A DNA stretch of 38,053 nucleotides, taken from contig NZ_CH672376.1 of NCBI RefSeq assembly GCF_000153105.1, positions 354,558 through 392,610 on the forward strand, read 5' to 3'. Made by a program: the position numbers and the translations under genes. The notes under the pieces are model-generated. The model was given only the letters and a program-made list of their open reading frames with translations. It did no database searches and had not been told where the DNA came from. The DNA comes from Blastopirellula marina DSM 3645. GTDB lineage: Bacteria > Planctomycetota > Planctomycetia > Pirellulales > Pirellulaceae. Of the stretch, positions 8,936 through 17,176 are shown one piece after another; the first letter of the stretch is position 1, and every line of letters begins with the position of its first letter.

Positions 8936-8960
8936 CCGAGCCTGACTTTAGAAGGCTCGG
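8936..8960 (+). terminator. 7-bp hairpin after the FAH gene
   Basis: CCGAGCC (8936-8942) and GGCTCGG (8954-8960) are perfect inverted repeats around an 11-nt loop, starting 44 bp past the FAH stop. No T-run follows, so it is at best a Rho-assisted terminator or an mRNA 3' end. A second small inverted repeat, TTGCGC/GCGCAA, lies at 8907-8922. Both would fall inside the next gene if that gene began at TTG 8915, which argues for its start at 9050. Confidence 0.4.
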
Positions 8961-9049
8961 TCGGACTGCCGAACTCCTATAGGTATCAGGCCTCTCCTAG
9001 CGGCGAAAGGATTCGTCGTTTCACATTTGCTAGCACAGCGTCAGGGAAG

Positions 9050-10735
9050 ATGGAATTCAGGCGGAACGCAACGCGCGACGATCGTCGTCGACGCGCCATT
9101 CTCGATGATCGTAACGCGGCTGGTCGCGATGCCGACGCCAGCGGTGAAGACGCAACCAACGGAAAACGGGCTCGACGATACTCATCGCAGGCCCTGTTGG
9201 AGCGGCGCGTTCGCATTGTGGATCTGATTCCGCTCCATTGGAGCTCGGTCGGCGCCTACTATCTGCTGGGCGTCGTGTTGATCGGTCTGTTGGCGGCGTT
9301 GCACTACTACGCCAGCGCAAAGGCGTCGTTCGCCGATTTAACCACCGTCAATAGTTTGGGCGGATGGTTGGCGGTGGTCGCGTTTTGGACCGCAACGCAA
9401 ACAGCACTGGTAATTTATCGCATTCGCCGTCACCGCTTGGACGACTATCGGGGCCGCTATCATGTTTGGTTGTGGGCGGTCGCCGTGTTGGGAATTGCGG
9501 GAATCGATCTGTTGGTCGACTTTCGCAATCCGCTGGGGCAGTTGATCGAGCAAGCCAGCGGGCGTCAATTTGCTGAACTCGAGCATGGTTGGGCGCTGCT
9601 GGTCGCGACGACGTTCTACGGCTTAGCTTTTGCCCGGATCGTGTGGGAAATTCGCGCCAGCCGCGGCGCGATGGCGGTCGCTTTGCTTTCGATCGCGACC
9701 TTGGGGACATTTGTCGCCGCGCAAGCGAACTTGATCTTATGGCCGCAACAGATCGACGCCGCGCTGTCGACCTGCGTCCTTTACCTAAGCGGCATGTGGC
9801 TGATGTCGATGATGCTGATGCAGTACGCTCGTTTTGTCTGGATGGATGCGATCGGCATGATTGCCGTCCGCGCCGTCGCCGAAACGACAGAAGCGGTCGA
9901 GAAGGCGCCGGCCAAGACCGCACGTCGCCGCCCGACGATCGTGAAGAAAGAGGGAGCGGAGGAGCAGGAGACTGCGGCCGAGGCCGACTCCGAATCAGGT
10001 TGGTTCTCGTGGGGCGCAAAGAAGTCGAAGCCGGCATCCGAAGAAGAAACGGAGAAAACGCCTGCACCGAAGCGAACCGCGAAACCCGCCGCCAAGACAG
10101 CCGCCAAGGAGAGCGAAGAAGAAGCGCCGGCAGAAAAGAAACGAGGTTGGTTCGGCTTCGGCGGCAAACGCCAAGCCGAAGCGGAGACGCCCACCCAAGG
10201 CGTGAAAGAAGTCGCCAAGCCGGCGACGCCCAAACCATCGGTCGCCAAGAAAGTGGTCGAGACCAACGAAGCCGAGTCGCCGAAACGGGGCTGGTTTGGC
10301 TTTGGAGCGAAAAAGGAAGCTGCCGACGACGTAGCGGCCGAAAAGCAGAAACCGGTCAAACCGGTCGCCAAGTCGACGCCCAAGCCGGCGGAAAAAGCCC
10401 CTGTTAAAGAGGAGCCCGCTGCCGACGAAAAGAAGCGGGGTTGGTTTGGCTTTGGTGGAAAAGCGAAGTCGGAAGCAGAGCAGCCGGTCGAGAAAAAGCA
10501 GGCCGCATCGCCGTTAGCTTCCAGCGCTCGCCGCGCGATGTTAAAGCAACAACAGGCCGAGACGGCGGCTCCAGCGGAAACGTTAAAAATGGAGCCGCTG
10601 ACGCTCGGCGGTGGGAGTGACGACAACAGCAATGATGACGAGATCGCGATGCTGGAAGCGAAGCCGGATCACTTGCTCTCCAAAGCCGAGCGACGCCGCT
10701 TAAAGAAATTGAAGCGACGCGGCGTAGCAGCGTAA
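9050..10735 (+). CDS. Six-helix membrane protein with GWFGFG-repeat tail
   Basis: About 561 residues from ATG 9050 (AGGGA lies a few bases upstream; an in-frame TTG at 8915 would add 45 residues). After a charged Arg/Asp-rich N-terminus come about six hydrophobic helices between residues of about 75 and 290. The C-terminal half is a long, probably disordered Lys/Ala/Glu/Pro-rich cytoplasmic tail. It carries four copies of a GWF(G/S)(F/W)G(G/A)K motif beginning at residues 317, 366, 414 and 464, that is every 48-50 residues, separated by AKPAAK/EEEAPAEKK-like linkers. The extreme C-terminus is a basic helix, SKAERRRLKKLKRRG. I recognise no named family. The motif array may be a multivalent docking or membrane-contact tail. 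The gene ends 9 bp from the convergent asparaginase gene. Confidence 0.8.
   Translation: MEFRRNATRDDRRRRAILDDRNAAGRDADASGEDATNGKRARRYSSQALLERRVRIVDLIPLHWSSVGAYYLLGVVLIGLLAALHYYASAKASFADLTTVNSLGGWLAVVAFWTATQTALVIYRIRRHRLDDYRGRYHVWLWAVAVLGIAGIDLLVDFRNPLGQLIEQASGRQFAELEHGWALLVATTFYGLAFARIVWEIRASRGAMAVALLSIATLGTFVAAQANLILWPQQIDAALSTCVLYLSGMWLMSMMLMQYARFVWMDAIGMIAVRAVAETTEAVEKAPAKTARRRPTIVKKEGAEEQETAAEADSESGWFSWGAKKSKPASEEETEKTPAPKRTAKPAAKTAAKESEEEAPAEKKRGWFGFGGKRQAEAETPTQGVKEVAKPATPKPSVAKKVVETNEAESPKRGWFGFGAKKEAADDVAAEKQKPVKPVAKSTPKPAEKAPVKEEPAADEKKRGWFGFGGKAKSEAEQPVEKKQAASPLASSARRAMLKQQQAETAAPAETLKMEPLTLGGGSDDNSNDDEIAMLEAKPDHLLSKAERRRLKKLKRRGVAA
9998..10465 (+). repeat. Four-copy GWFGFG motif array within the membrane protein
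   Basis: The codons for the first Gly of each copy are at 9998, 10145, 10289 and 10439, giving spacings of 147, 144 and 150 bp. The peptides are GWFSWGAKK, GWFGFGGKR, GWFGFGAKK and GWFGFGGKA. Copies 2 to 4 are each preceded by a Lys-Arg pair; copy 1 is preceded by DSES. The linkers vary in sequence but keep the same Ala/Lys/Glu/Pro composition and length. Confidence 0.85.
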
Positions 10736-10744
10736 GCAACGTAG

Positions 10745-11713
10745 TCAAAGATTAACGCACGCTTCCAAACGCGTGCCGTCTCCGTCGGTCACGGCGATTT
10801 GTTTGGCGCCGCGGATCGCGACCCCGGCATGGCGACCATCTTTGTGCAGCAGGAACAACTGCAAATTGAAGGCGATCTTACCGGCGTCGTCCCGTTCCTG
10901 CGCGGCGGCATGTTTGGCGACCATCGCCAGCGTTTCGAGTCCCGCATCGACCGGGCTGGCTCCGCGTCCCATTTGATACACGGCCTGAAAGCTTGAGCAA
11001 TTCAGCAGGTTCGCTTCGCCATGACCCACACTGCCGCAGGTTCCCATTTCGTTGTCGACATAAAGCCCGGCGCCAAAGATCGGTGAGTCGCCGACGCGCC
11101 CCGGCATTTTGAAGCAATGACCGCTGGTCGTCGTCGCACAGGCCATATCGCTGCCGGCGTCGCGCGCGGCAAGATGAACCGTACCGCCGGACGCTTTCTC
11201 ACCGGTGACCGGATAGTAGCGTTCGAACTCGGCGATGGTTTCGGCGTCAAACTCGCCGGGCTGCGGGGGGAGCCAATCTTTGCCGCGACATTCCAGCCGT
11301 TTCCAATAGAGCCAGATCTGGCGCGCCTTCTCGGTTAGCAGGTTCTCCTCGACAAAGCCGTTGGCTCGGGCGAACTCCAGCGCTCCGTCGCCGCAAAGCA
11401 TTGCGCGACGCGTCTGTTGCATCACCAATCGCGCGACTTGGGCGGCGTGCCGCACTCCTTTCAAACCGATGACCGAACCGCCGCGATGTTGCGGGCCGTC
11501 CATCACCGCCGCGTCTAGCGTCACTTCGCCGCTGGCGTCAGGCAGCCCGCCGTAGCCGACGGTCAATTCGTCGGGATCATCTTCCAGCAGCGTGACTCCC
11601 GCGACGGCAGCATCGAGAGGAGACTTCCTCGCCGTCATTTGATCGTAAGCCAGGCGCGTCGCATCCAGCCCGTTGGCCGAAGCAATCGTTTTTTGCAGAG
11701 AGATCGCGGGCAC
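10745..11713 (-). CDS. Ntn-type N4-glycosylasparaginase / isoaspartyl peptidase family
   Basis: About 322 residues. It shows family-2 asparaginase features: a GGTVHLAA segment with the probable autoprocessing nucleophile Thr178, followed by ATTTSG, then GRVGDSPIFGAGLYVDNE and a GSVGHGE element, in the same order as glycosylasparaginases and isoaspartyl peptidases. These enzymes self-cleave before the Thr into alpha and beta chains and hydrolyse GlcNAc-Asn or isoaspartyl/asparagine amide bonds. Homology begins near SLQKTIASANGL, so no signal peptide is evident. I prefer GTG 11713 because AGGA at 11726-11723 gives a 9-nt spacing; an upstream TTG at 11773 lacks a site. The substrate cannot be fixed from sequence. 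The gene lies 87 bp downstream of the DUF2207 gene on the same strand and may be read with it. Confidence 0.88.
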   Translation of the reverse strand: MPAISLQKTIASANGLDATRLAYDQMTARKSPLDAAVAGVTLLEDDPDELTVGYGGLPDASGEVTLDAAVMDGPQHRGGSVIGLKGVRHAAQVARLVMQQTRRAMLCGDGALEFARANGFVEENLLTEKARQIWLYWKRLECRGKDWLPPQPGEFDAETIAEFERYYPVTGEKASGGTVHLAARDAGSDMACATTTSGHCFKMPGRVGDSPIFGAGLYVDNEMGTCGSVGHGEANLLNCSSFQAVYQMGRGASPVDAGLETLAMVAKHAAAQERDDAGKIAFNLQLFLLHKDGRHAGVAIRGAKQIAVTDGDGTRLEACVNL

Positions 11714-11800
11714 GGAAGTAATTCCTGGAGAAGAGTTCGTGTTGAAGTGGCGCAATCGTTGACAGCAACCCAAAATGTCGTGGCCGTTAGCCTACCAAAA

Positions 11801-13798
11801 TTACCAGCCGCCGCCGCCTCCGCCTCCACCGCCGCCGCCTGAGGAACCTCCTCCGCCGCTGCTTCCCCCTTTGCTGGGACTGACCGACGAGGATGAGACG
11901 GCTCCGCCGATTGCGCCGGCCAGCGCTGCGCCAGTTAGCATGCGGCCTGTGTTGCTCATGCCAAACGGCGACGACGAATGCGCCGGGCTACGATTCAGGT
12001 TGGAATTGAATCGGCTCGCGTCCAACACCTTTCGCCCGAGTTGCTCGTACCAGCCATCTTTCATGTCCAACGCCATCGCCCAAGGGAGCCGATCGTCGTA
12101 CAGCGTCGCGCCTTCTTCTGGCGAAGCGGCGTACTGCACTTGGCGGACGAACTCTCCTTCGAGCCATTGCCGATAACCATCCAGTTGATCGAGCATTTGG
12201 CGTCCTTCGGGGGTGGGACGTTTCATCCAGTGATAAAATCGCCAGGCCATGATGACAAGCAGGACCACGCCTAATGGAATGTAAATGCTTATGTAATAAG
12301 CGAAGATTCCGAGCACGACAAATTCAGCGATAAAGAACGGAGTCGCGAACGCCGTGATGAAGATCGCTCCGCCCAACGCTAAGCCGCGCTGCACTGTACC
12401 GCCAGGACCAAACAAGACCAAGCTCCATGTGGTCCAGACCATCGTTCCCAGGAAGAAGACGCCGATCGTCCAGAACGAAAGCCAGGCCGTAAAGAACAGC
12501 CCCAGCGGATAGTTGGGGGACGACAGGATCGCCATGATCATGCCGGCGATCGAAATCGAAATGCCCCAGAAGGTCCACCAGCCGTTCACCCGGAAGTACG
12601 TGCCGCGATAATTTTCGGCCAGGGCCGATTTGAACTTGGAAACCGCGGCCCCGATCACTTGGTGCTGCGTTTTGGTGAAGGTGATCTGTTTGCGATCGTC
12701 CAAGAGCCCGCGCAGCAGCGCCTCGACATCGGGAGGCAGTTCCGAGAATCGCCCTTCGTCGATCTTGCGCAAGGTATAGTCGCCTGACTCGCTGCAAGAC
12801 AACGAGACGACTCCGCGCGCTGCGGCGTAGACCAGCGCTGCGGCAAGAGACTCGCTGTCGAATCCCATCCGCGCAATATAGCGTGCTGCGGCGGGAGAGA
12901 TGTTCGCCGGAGGTTCGTCCTGCACCAAGATTGCACCCGGCGCTGGGTCTTTGCCGACCATGATCCAGCCTGCCGTATAGGCGCCCAGGGCGCAGAACAA
13001 CGTTAGCAGCGTCAGCAGGACGTCGGGATTGTCTTGCAGCAATTGGTTCGACAGTTCGCTCGACGCAGGAAAGTTGATGGCGCCGGCTGGAAATATTACC
13101 GACGCGGTCCAACTTTCCTTGGCGTCCAAGGGAGCCGTCGTTTCCAGCTTCACCTGACCAGCCGGCGCGTCCAATTGTCGCCAGGCTTGTTGTTTCTCTC
13201 CTTCGGCGCCGGTCCAAGCGGCGACGGTGATTTCGTCGGCCTTGAAATCACGGGGCAAATGAATTGTGACGCTCGAGCGCTCTATCGGAAAATCCCAGAA
13301 GTTTCCGGTGACGTTCCAATACAGTTCGTCCTCTGCTTCGCCGTCGTAAACCCAATCGGTCGTGACGTATTCGAGCGTGTAGGTATAGGTTCCCTTGGTG
13401 AGCGGCTTGTTCGCTTGGCCGAGATAGATGCGCGCATCGTGGGGGCGGTTGTCATCCGGTTCTTCCACCCGGAAATGTTCTGGTTTACCGTCGCGCGTGG
13501 CGCGTACGACGTCAAAGTCATGGAGCAGTCGCAGCCCCAGCAGGGGATAGCTGATGACCGGGAAATCACGGTAGACGCCTCGGCGGATCTTATCGCCAAG
13601 CGCGGTGACTTCGATCGTTTCGACAACGCGCAACGACGCGTCGGGTTGGATATGAATCTCGACATCGTAACGATGAATGGTTTCCGCGAGCGGCAAATCT
13701 TGATTGTCGACATCGTCCGCATGCAGCGCCAACGGCGGCAAAACGATAAAGATCACGAACAATGTTGCTTGGATGAGTTTCCAGCATTGCATCAGCAT
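11801..13798 (-). CDS. DUF2207 membrane protein with polyglycine C-terminus
   Basis: About 665 residues from ATG 13798 (ATG 13792 is equally possible; GGGGAAGA lies just upstream). An N-terminal signal segment (LFVIFIVLPPLALHA) is followed by the DUF2207 extracytoplasmic domain (about 30-265), which begins with an IHRYDVEIHIQPDASLRVVE pattern. There is a membrane helix near 275-300, a cytoplasmic segment, a cluster of three or four helices near 430-530, and a Gly/Ser tail ending in Trp. This is the layout of the YciQ-type family, whose function is unknown. The glycine-rich tail is also known in that family. It is annotated as an integral membrane protein only. Confidence 0.85.
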   Translation of the reverse strand: MLMQCWKLIQATLFVIFIVLPPLALHADDVDNQDLPLAETIHRYDVEIHIQPDASLRVVETIEVTALGDKIRRGVYRDFPVISYPLLGLRLLHDFDVVRATRDGKPEHFRVEEPDDNRPHDARIYLGQANKPLTKGTYTYTLEYVTTDWVYDGEAEDELYWNVTGNFWDFPIERSSVTIHLPRDFKADEITVAAWTGAEGEKQQAWRQLDAPAGQVKLETTAPLDAKESWTASVIFPAGAINFPASSELSNQLLQDNPDVLLTLLTLFCALGAYTAGWIMVGKDPAPGAILVQDEPPANISPAAARYIARMGFDSESLAAALVYAAARGVVSLSCSESGDYTLRKIDEGRFSELPPDVEALLRGLLDDRKQITFTKTQHQVIGAAVSKFKSALAENYRGTYFRVNGWWTFWGISISIAGMIMAILSSPNYPLGLFFTAWLSFWTIGVFFLGTMVWTTWSLVLFGPGGTVQRGLALGGAIFITAFATPFFIAEFVVLGIFAYYISIYIPLGVVLLVIMAWRFYHWMKRPTPEGRQMLDQLDGYRQWLEGEFVRQVQYAASPEEGATLYDDRLPWAMALDMKDGWYEQLGRKVLDASRFNSNLNRSPAHSSSPFGMSNTGRMLTGAALAGAIGGAVSSSSVSPSKGGSSGGGGSSGGGGGGGGGGGW
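11807..11871 (+). repeat. Low-complexity CCN/GGN triplet tract
   Basis: Nearly continuous CCG/CCT/CCA triplets on the plus strand encode the Gly/Ser tail of the DUF2207 protein on the minus strand. Such triplet runs can change length by slippage. An insertion or deletion of whole triplets would keep the frame. Confidence 0.7.
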
Positions 13799-13976
13799 TC
13801 TTCCCCAAATCAGTAGTGAACCTTGCCGGCTTGATCGCCCCCCAACGATCCGTTGGATGTAAATCAAGTTGGCGTCGCATGAAGGTTTGTCGGAAATGGT
13901 CGTCTCCTGATCCCAGAGGCTTGCAGGACATTTCGACAACCGACAAAATCTTCTTCGCTGTGAAATCTTTCTTCGT

Positions 13977-14015
13977 CGCCGGGTCCTGCTGCTTACAGGT
14001 CCGGCGATTTTTTTT
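13977..14015 (+). terminator. Hairpin with T8 tail, oriented for plus-strand transcription
   Basis: CGCCGG..CCTG pairs with CAGG..CCGGCG around a CTGCTTA loop (13977-14006), and is followed by A and eight T residues (14008-14015). This has the form of an intrinsic terminator for transcripts read on the plus strand, yet no plus-strand gene lies upstream for several kilobases. A second possible pairing, CCGGCGA with TCGCCGG across the T-run, is symmetrical. On the minus strand the same hairpin lies about 35 bp after the glycosyltransferase stop but lacks a U-run there. Confidence 0.6.
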
Positions 14016-14050
14016 CGCCGGCGACTCCGCTTATTTAACGGTCAGGCCGG

Positions 14051-15322
14051 TTATTCGGCGGGGGAGTCGCAAGTCAACATACGCTCGATTTCGTCGGCCG
14101 TGCGGGCGACTCCCTGGGGATTCGCCAGGCGAGCCGAAGTCTCGCGGCAGGCGGCGGCCATTTCGTTCGATTGCAACAGATATTGCAGCTTTTTCGCAAT
14201 TTTTCTAGCCCGAAAGTGATTCGGATAGAGCGTGCTCCCCAGACCGAGTCGCTCGATCCGCTCAGCATTGTCGGGCTGATCGTGACTGAGCGGCATAATC
14301 AAATGCGGAACGCCGGCCGCGATGGCTTGCGAGAGAGTGCCGATTCCGCCGTGATAGACCAGCGCCGCGCAGTGAGGAAGCAGTTGCGATAGGGGAACGT
14401 ACGAAAAGTGACGCACGCTGCTGGGCAACTGCGGCGGAAGTTGCTCGGGAAAGCGTGTTAACAGAATCCCGCGGCGGCCCAGCAATTGGCAAGCGGCGGT
14501 CGCTTCGGCGAAGAATGATTGCCCATTGAGCATCGCCGAACCGGGAGTAAAGACGATCGGCGGATCGCCGGCGTCGAGAAACGTTTGGACTTCTTCCCCC
14601 AAGTCTCCCAATTCCGCTTCGTCCCACAGCGGAAAGTCGGTCAGCACCGTATTCGCGGGCCAATCGACTTGCGGCGGCGCGTACCACTGAGGGAACATGC
14701 CGATCACTTTTTGGGGCGAATGAAAGAGGTGCGTCGCTCGAGCGATCGGCGGCAAACCGAGCTCGCGGCGGAATGCATTGGTCGAGCTTTTCAGCGCGGG
14801 GTCGACCACAATGCTTTGGGCCAGGCCATAGATCCAGGCGTTCCACCACCGGGGCAATCCCGATCTGGCAGGCATGTGCCGCACTAATCGTGGGGGGCGG
14901 ATGTCGCTCCACATGACCGATGGCTGCAAATGAATCGTGACCAGCGGCAGCCCCAGTTTTTCATGGGCCATCTGCAACCCTTGCGACAGCGCCGTTCCGA
15001 CCAGCACGAGATCCTTGTCACCGGTAGCGACGGCCTGGGAAATGGTTTCGTAATGCCGGCGCTGCCAAGGCAAGATCAAGTTGCGAGCAATCGTGCCGAA
15101 ACCGCGCAGCGGATGAAAGATGTTCGGGTCCTTGATGATCCGCTGGTATTCCTCGATCGTATCGACCGCCTGGAAGTCGACGGCCGCTTTTTCGGCCAAG
15201 TCGCGAAAGTGTTCGCTGGTATGCAGACGAACGTCATGTCCCCGGCGCATGAGCTCGCCGGCGATTGCAATAAATGGATGCACGTCGCCGTAGCTGCCGA
15301 CGGGAAAGAGGAGCACGCGCAC
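14051..15322 (-). CDS. GT1-family glycosyltransferase (UGT/MGT-like)
   Basis: 423 residues, GT-B fold. The N-terminus MRVLLFPVGSYGDVHPFIAIA is the acceptor-side Rossmann start typical of sterol/macrolide/UDP-glucuronosyl transferase relatives (GT1). The C-terminal half has the nucleotide-sugar site: VFTPGSAM near 258, YHGGIGTLSQAIAAGVPHLIMPLSHDQPDNAERIE (split about 327-361), with the His-Gly-Gly and Asp-Gln residues that contact the sugar nucleotide. It probably glycosylates a small lipophilic acceptor or lipid. The acceptor cannot be told from sequence. The start codon is GTG at 15322 with no clear Shine-Dalgarno. The gene lies 41 bp downstream of the VWA lipoprotein gene, so the two are probably co-transcribed. 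Confidence 0.9.
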   Translation of the reverse strand: MRVLLFPVGSYGDVHPFIAIAGELMRRGHDVRLHTSEHFRDLAEKAAVDFQAVDTIEEYQRIIKDPNIFHPLRGFGTIARNLILPWQRRHYETISQAVATGDKDLVLVGTALSQGLQMAHEKLGLPLVTIHLQPSVMWSDIRPPRLVRHMPARSGLPRWWNAWIYGLAQSIVVDPALKSSTNAFRRELGLPPIARATHLFHSPQKVIGMFPQWYAPPQVDWPANTVLTDFPLWDEAELGDLGEEVQTFLDAGDPPIVFTPGSAMLNGQSFFAEATAACQLLGRRGILLTRFPEQLPPQLPSSVRHFSYVPLSQLLPHCAALVYHGGIGTLSQAIAAGVPHLIMPLSHDQPDNAERIERLGLGSTLYPNHFRARKIAKKLQYLLQSNEMAAACRETSARLANPQGVARTADEIERMLTCDSPAE

Positions 15323-15363
15323 GGCGATGTCATTTTGTTCAGAGGAGGAAAGCGTGGGCTAGT

Positions 15364-16986
15364 TTACGCTTCGGTCCATCGCCAGCCGATTGGCGTTTCG
15401 AGTTCGCGTCTGGCCAACTCGGCCCAGGGAGTATCGGGGTGCTCGTTGATCACGCGTTGCAGCGCTTCGACGGCTTGCTTGCGGACCTTTTCGAGTCGGC
15501 TGCCTGCTTCGCTGAGCGAATCGGCCGGCTGCAAGATCCACGTGTCATGGCTCGCATCGTCAAACTTGCGGCCCGATTTCAGCAACGCCAACATCTGGTT
15601 GTAGCCGTTGGTGCGGGCCAACGCGGCGGCGGCTCTGCCGAGCGCCAGGTCATAGCTGGCTTGCCAGCGGGGATCGGTGATCTGGTCGCGATCCGATTCG
15701 GCGTCGCTCAGCCGGTTGTAGATCGCTTCTAGCGGCGGCGCCAAGCGGGCCGGAAGTCGCTGCGCCGCGTCAAGACTGCGCTTCAGCGCCGCTTCGTCTC
15801 CGGTGCGGAAGTTGGTCGACGGCGCGGTGATTGCGCCCCCCGGCGGCAAATACGAAACCGCGTCAAGCGCGGCCAGCGCTTTGTTGCTTGACAGTTTTTG
15901 TTGGTACTCGTCCGCCGAAAGGAATTGCGGCGGATATTTGCGACGATACTCGCCGCCGTAGACGCTGGCGTTGCCGGGCCACGAACCAAGTGCACTGGAG
16001 CGAACAATCAAATAGGCGCCGCCGGTGGCGCGGCACAGGTAGTTCAACGCAAACGGCCCGAAGCCGCTGTCGATCTCTTGCGAGCCGAAGCCAGACGACG
16101 TGAAGTCGAGATTGATTCGTTGCAGGCGACGAGTCTCGGGACCTTGCACGATCGCCGGTTTGCCATCCTTGCGGCTTTCGGCGGTCTGCATCAGCCCTGA
16201 TAGGCGTCCCAAGGGCGCCGGCACGCCGATCGCGTGAATCTTGACTCCCAGCGGACGCGCCTTGGCGATCACCGCGTCGACCATGTCTTGATCGTCGCCG
16301 GCTTCGTCGGTGACGATGACGATGGCGACGGCGCGATTTTGGGCTTGAAACTTTCCGTATTTGTCGAGCGCTTGATTCACTGCGGCGAAGATCGGCTCGG
16401 CGCCGCTGTCATCACTGGGCAGTTTGCCGATTTGATCGCGAACCAGTGCGAGGTCGCTGGTCGGTTGGTCGATCAGAAATTGCGGAGACGCTCCGCCGAC
16501 TGCGACCACTGCCGAGGTCAACTGATCCGCCGATTTGCCCGCCAGCGCGCCGGCCAAGTCGTCATACATTTTGGGCGCCGCGTCTTGAAAGCCCCGCTTG
16601 AGCGCCGAGGCCGATTGCGTCGTATCGACCATCCAGACGATGAGAGCCGGCGAATATTCGATCGTGTTTTTCAGGTCGGCGCCGATTCGCGAGACGGCGT
16701 CACGCACGTCGAGTCGTTCTTCCATGGTTCCGCCGCCGGCCGTTTTGCCGCCGCGTAACGATGTGGTGCGGATCATCGTGCCGCGCGCTTCCGCTTCACG
16801 ATTCTTACGCGCCGTCACTTCGGGGTCCTTGGGCGGAGTGGTCGCTTTCGGCGGAGCCGTCGGAGCGGCCATCTTTTTGGCCGGCGCCGGTTTGGCGAAC
16901 GGATTGCGAATTCCGACATTGTCACAGCCGGTCAACAGTGCAAGACCGAGCATCAAGAACCAGGGATAGCTACGAACGAGCGGCAT
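15364..16986 (-). CDS. Secreted VWA-domain lipoprotein
   Basis: About 540 residues from ATG 16986, chosen because AGGA lies 8 nt upstream and the lipoprotein signal starts there; ATG 16995 is the alternative. The signal peptide ends in the lipobox LLTGC, giving lipidated Cys21. A Pro/Ala/Lys-rich spacer follows. A von Willebrand A domain spans about residues 110-260, with a MIDAS-like DTTQS motif (matching DxSxS with Thr), then IVIVTDEAGDDQ and IHAIGVPAP. The C-terminal third is helical, with a TPR-like segment near the end (ALQRVINEHPDTPWAELA). It is likely anchored in a membrane facing the periplasm and binds a protein partner in a metal-dependent way. It is followed by the glycosyltransferase gene and diverges from the DUF1080 gene. 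Confidence 0.85.
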   Translation of the reverse strand: MPLVRSYPWFLMLGLALLTGCDNVGIRNPFAKPAPAKKMAAPTAPPKATTPPKDPEVTARKNREAEARGTMIRTTSLRGGKTAGGGTMEERLDVRDAVSRIGADLKNTIEYSPALIVWMVDTTQSASALKRGFQDAAPKMYDDLAGALAGKSADQLTSAVVAVGGASPQFLIDQPTSDLALVRDQIGKLPSDDSGAEPIFAAVNQALDKYGKFQAQNRAVAIVIVTDEAGDDQDMVDAVIAKARPLGVKIHAIGVPAPLGRLSGLMQTAESRKDGKPAIVQGPETRRLQRINLDFTSSGFGSQEIDSGFGPFALNYLCRATGGAYLIVRSSALGSWPGNASVYGGEYRRKYPPQFLSADEYQQKLSSNKALAALDAVSYLPPGGAITAPSTNFRTGDEAALKRSLDAAQRLPARLAPPLEAIYNRLSDAESDRDQITDPRWQASYDLALGRAAAALARTNGYNQMLALLKSGRKFDDASHDTWILQPADSLSEAGSRLEKVRKQAVEALQRVINEHPDTPWAELARRELETPIGWRWTEA

Positions 16987-17176
16987 GAATCGCATCCTAA
17001 GTGAATCGGCGAGCAATGGAGCGGCGGCGCCCCTTGGACCTTCCCGTATTCTACCTTTCCTTTCCGTTAGGTCGAGCCAGCGGCGCCGGAAGCTTGCATC
17101 CCCCTGGTTGGTAAACGAGAATAAAGGGACTTCTCGCCATTTTTCTCCATTTCCCCGCGCTCGGAGCCTCCGTGCC

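Noticed and set aside
9348-10238. 296-codon minus-strand frame opposite the membrane protein
   Set aside because: Arg/Ser/Pro-rich shadow; the plus frame has six membrane helices and a periodic motif.
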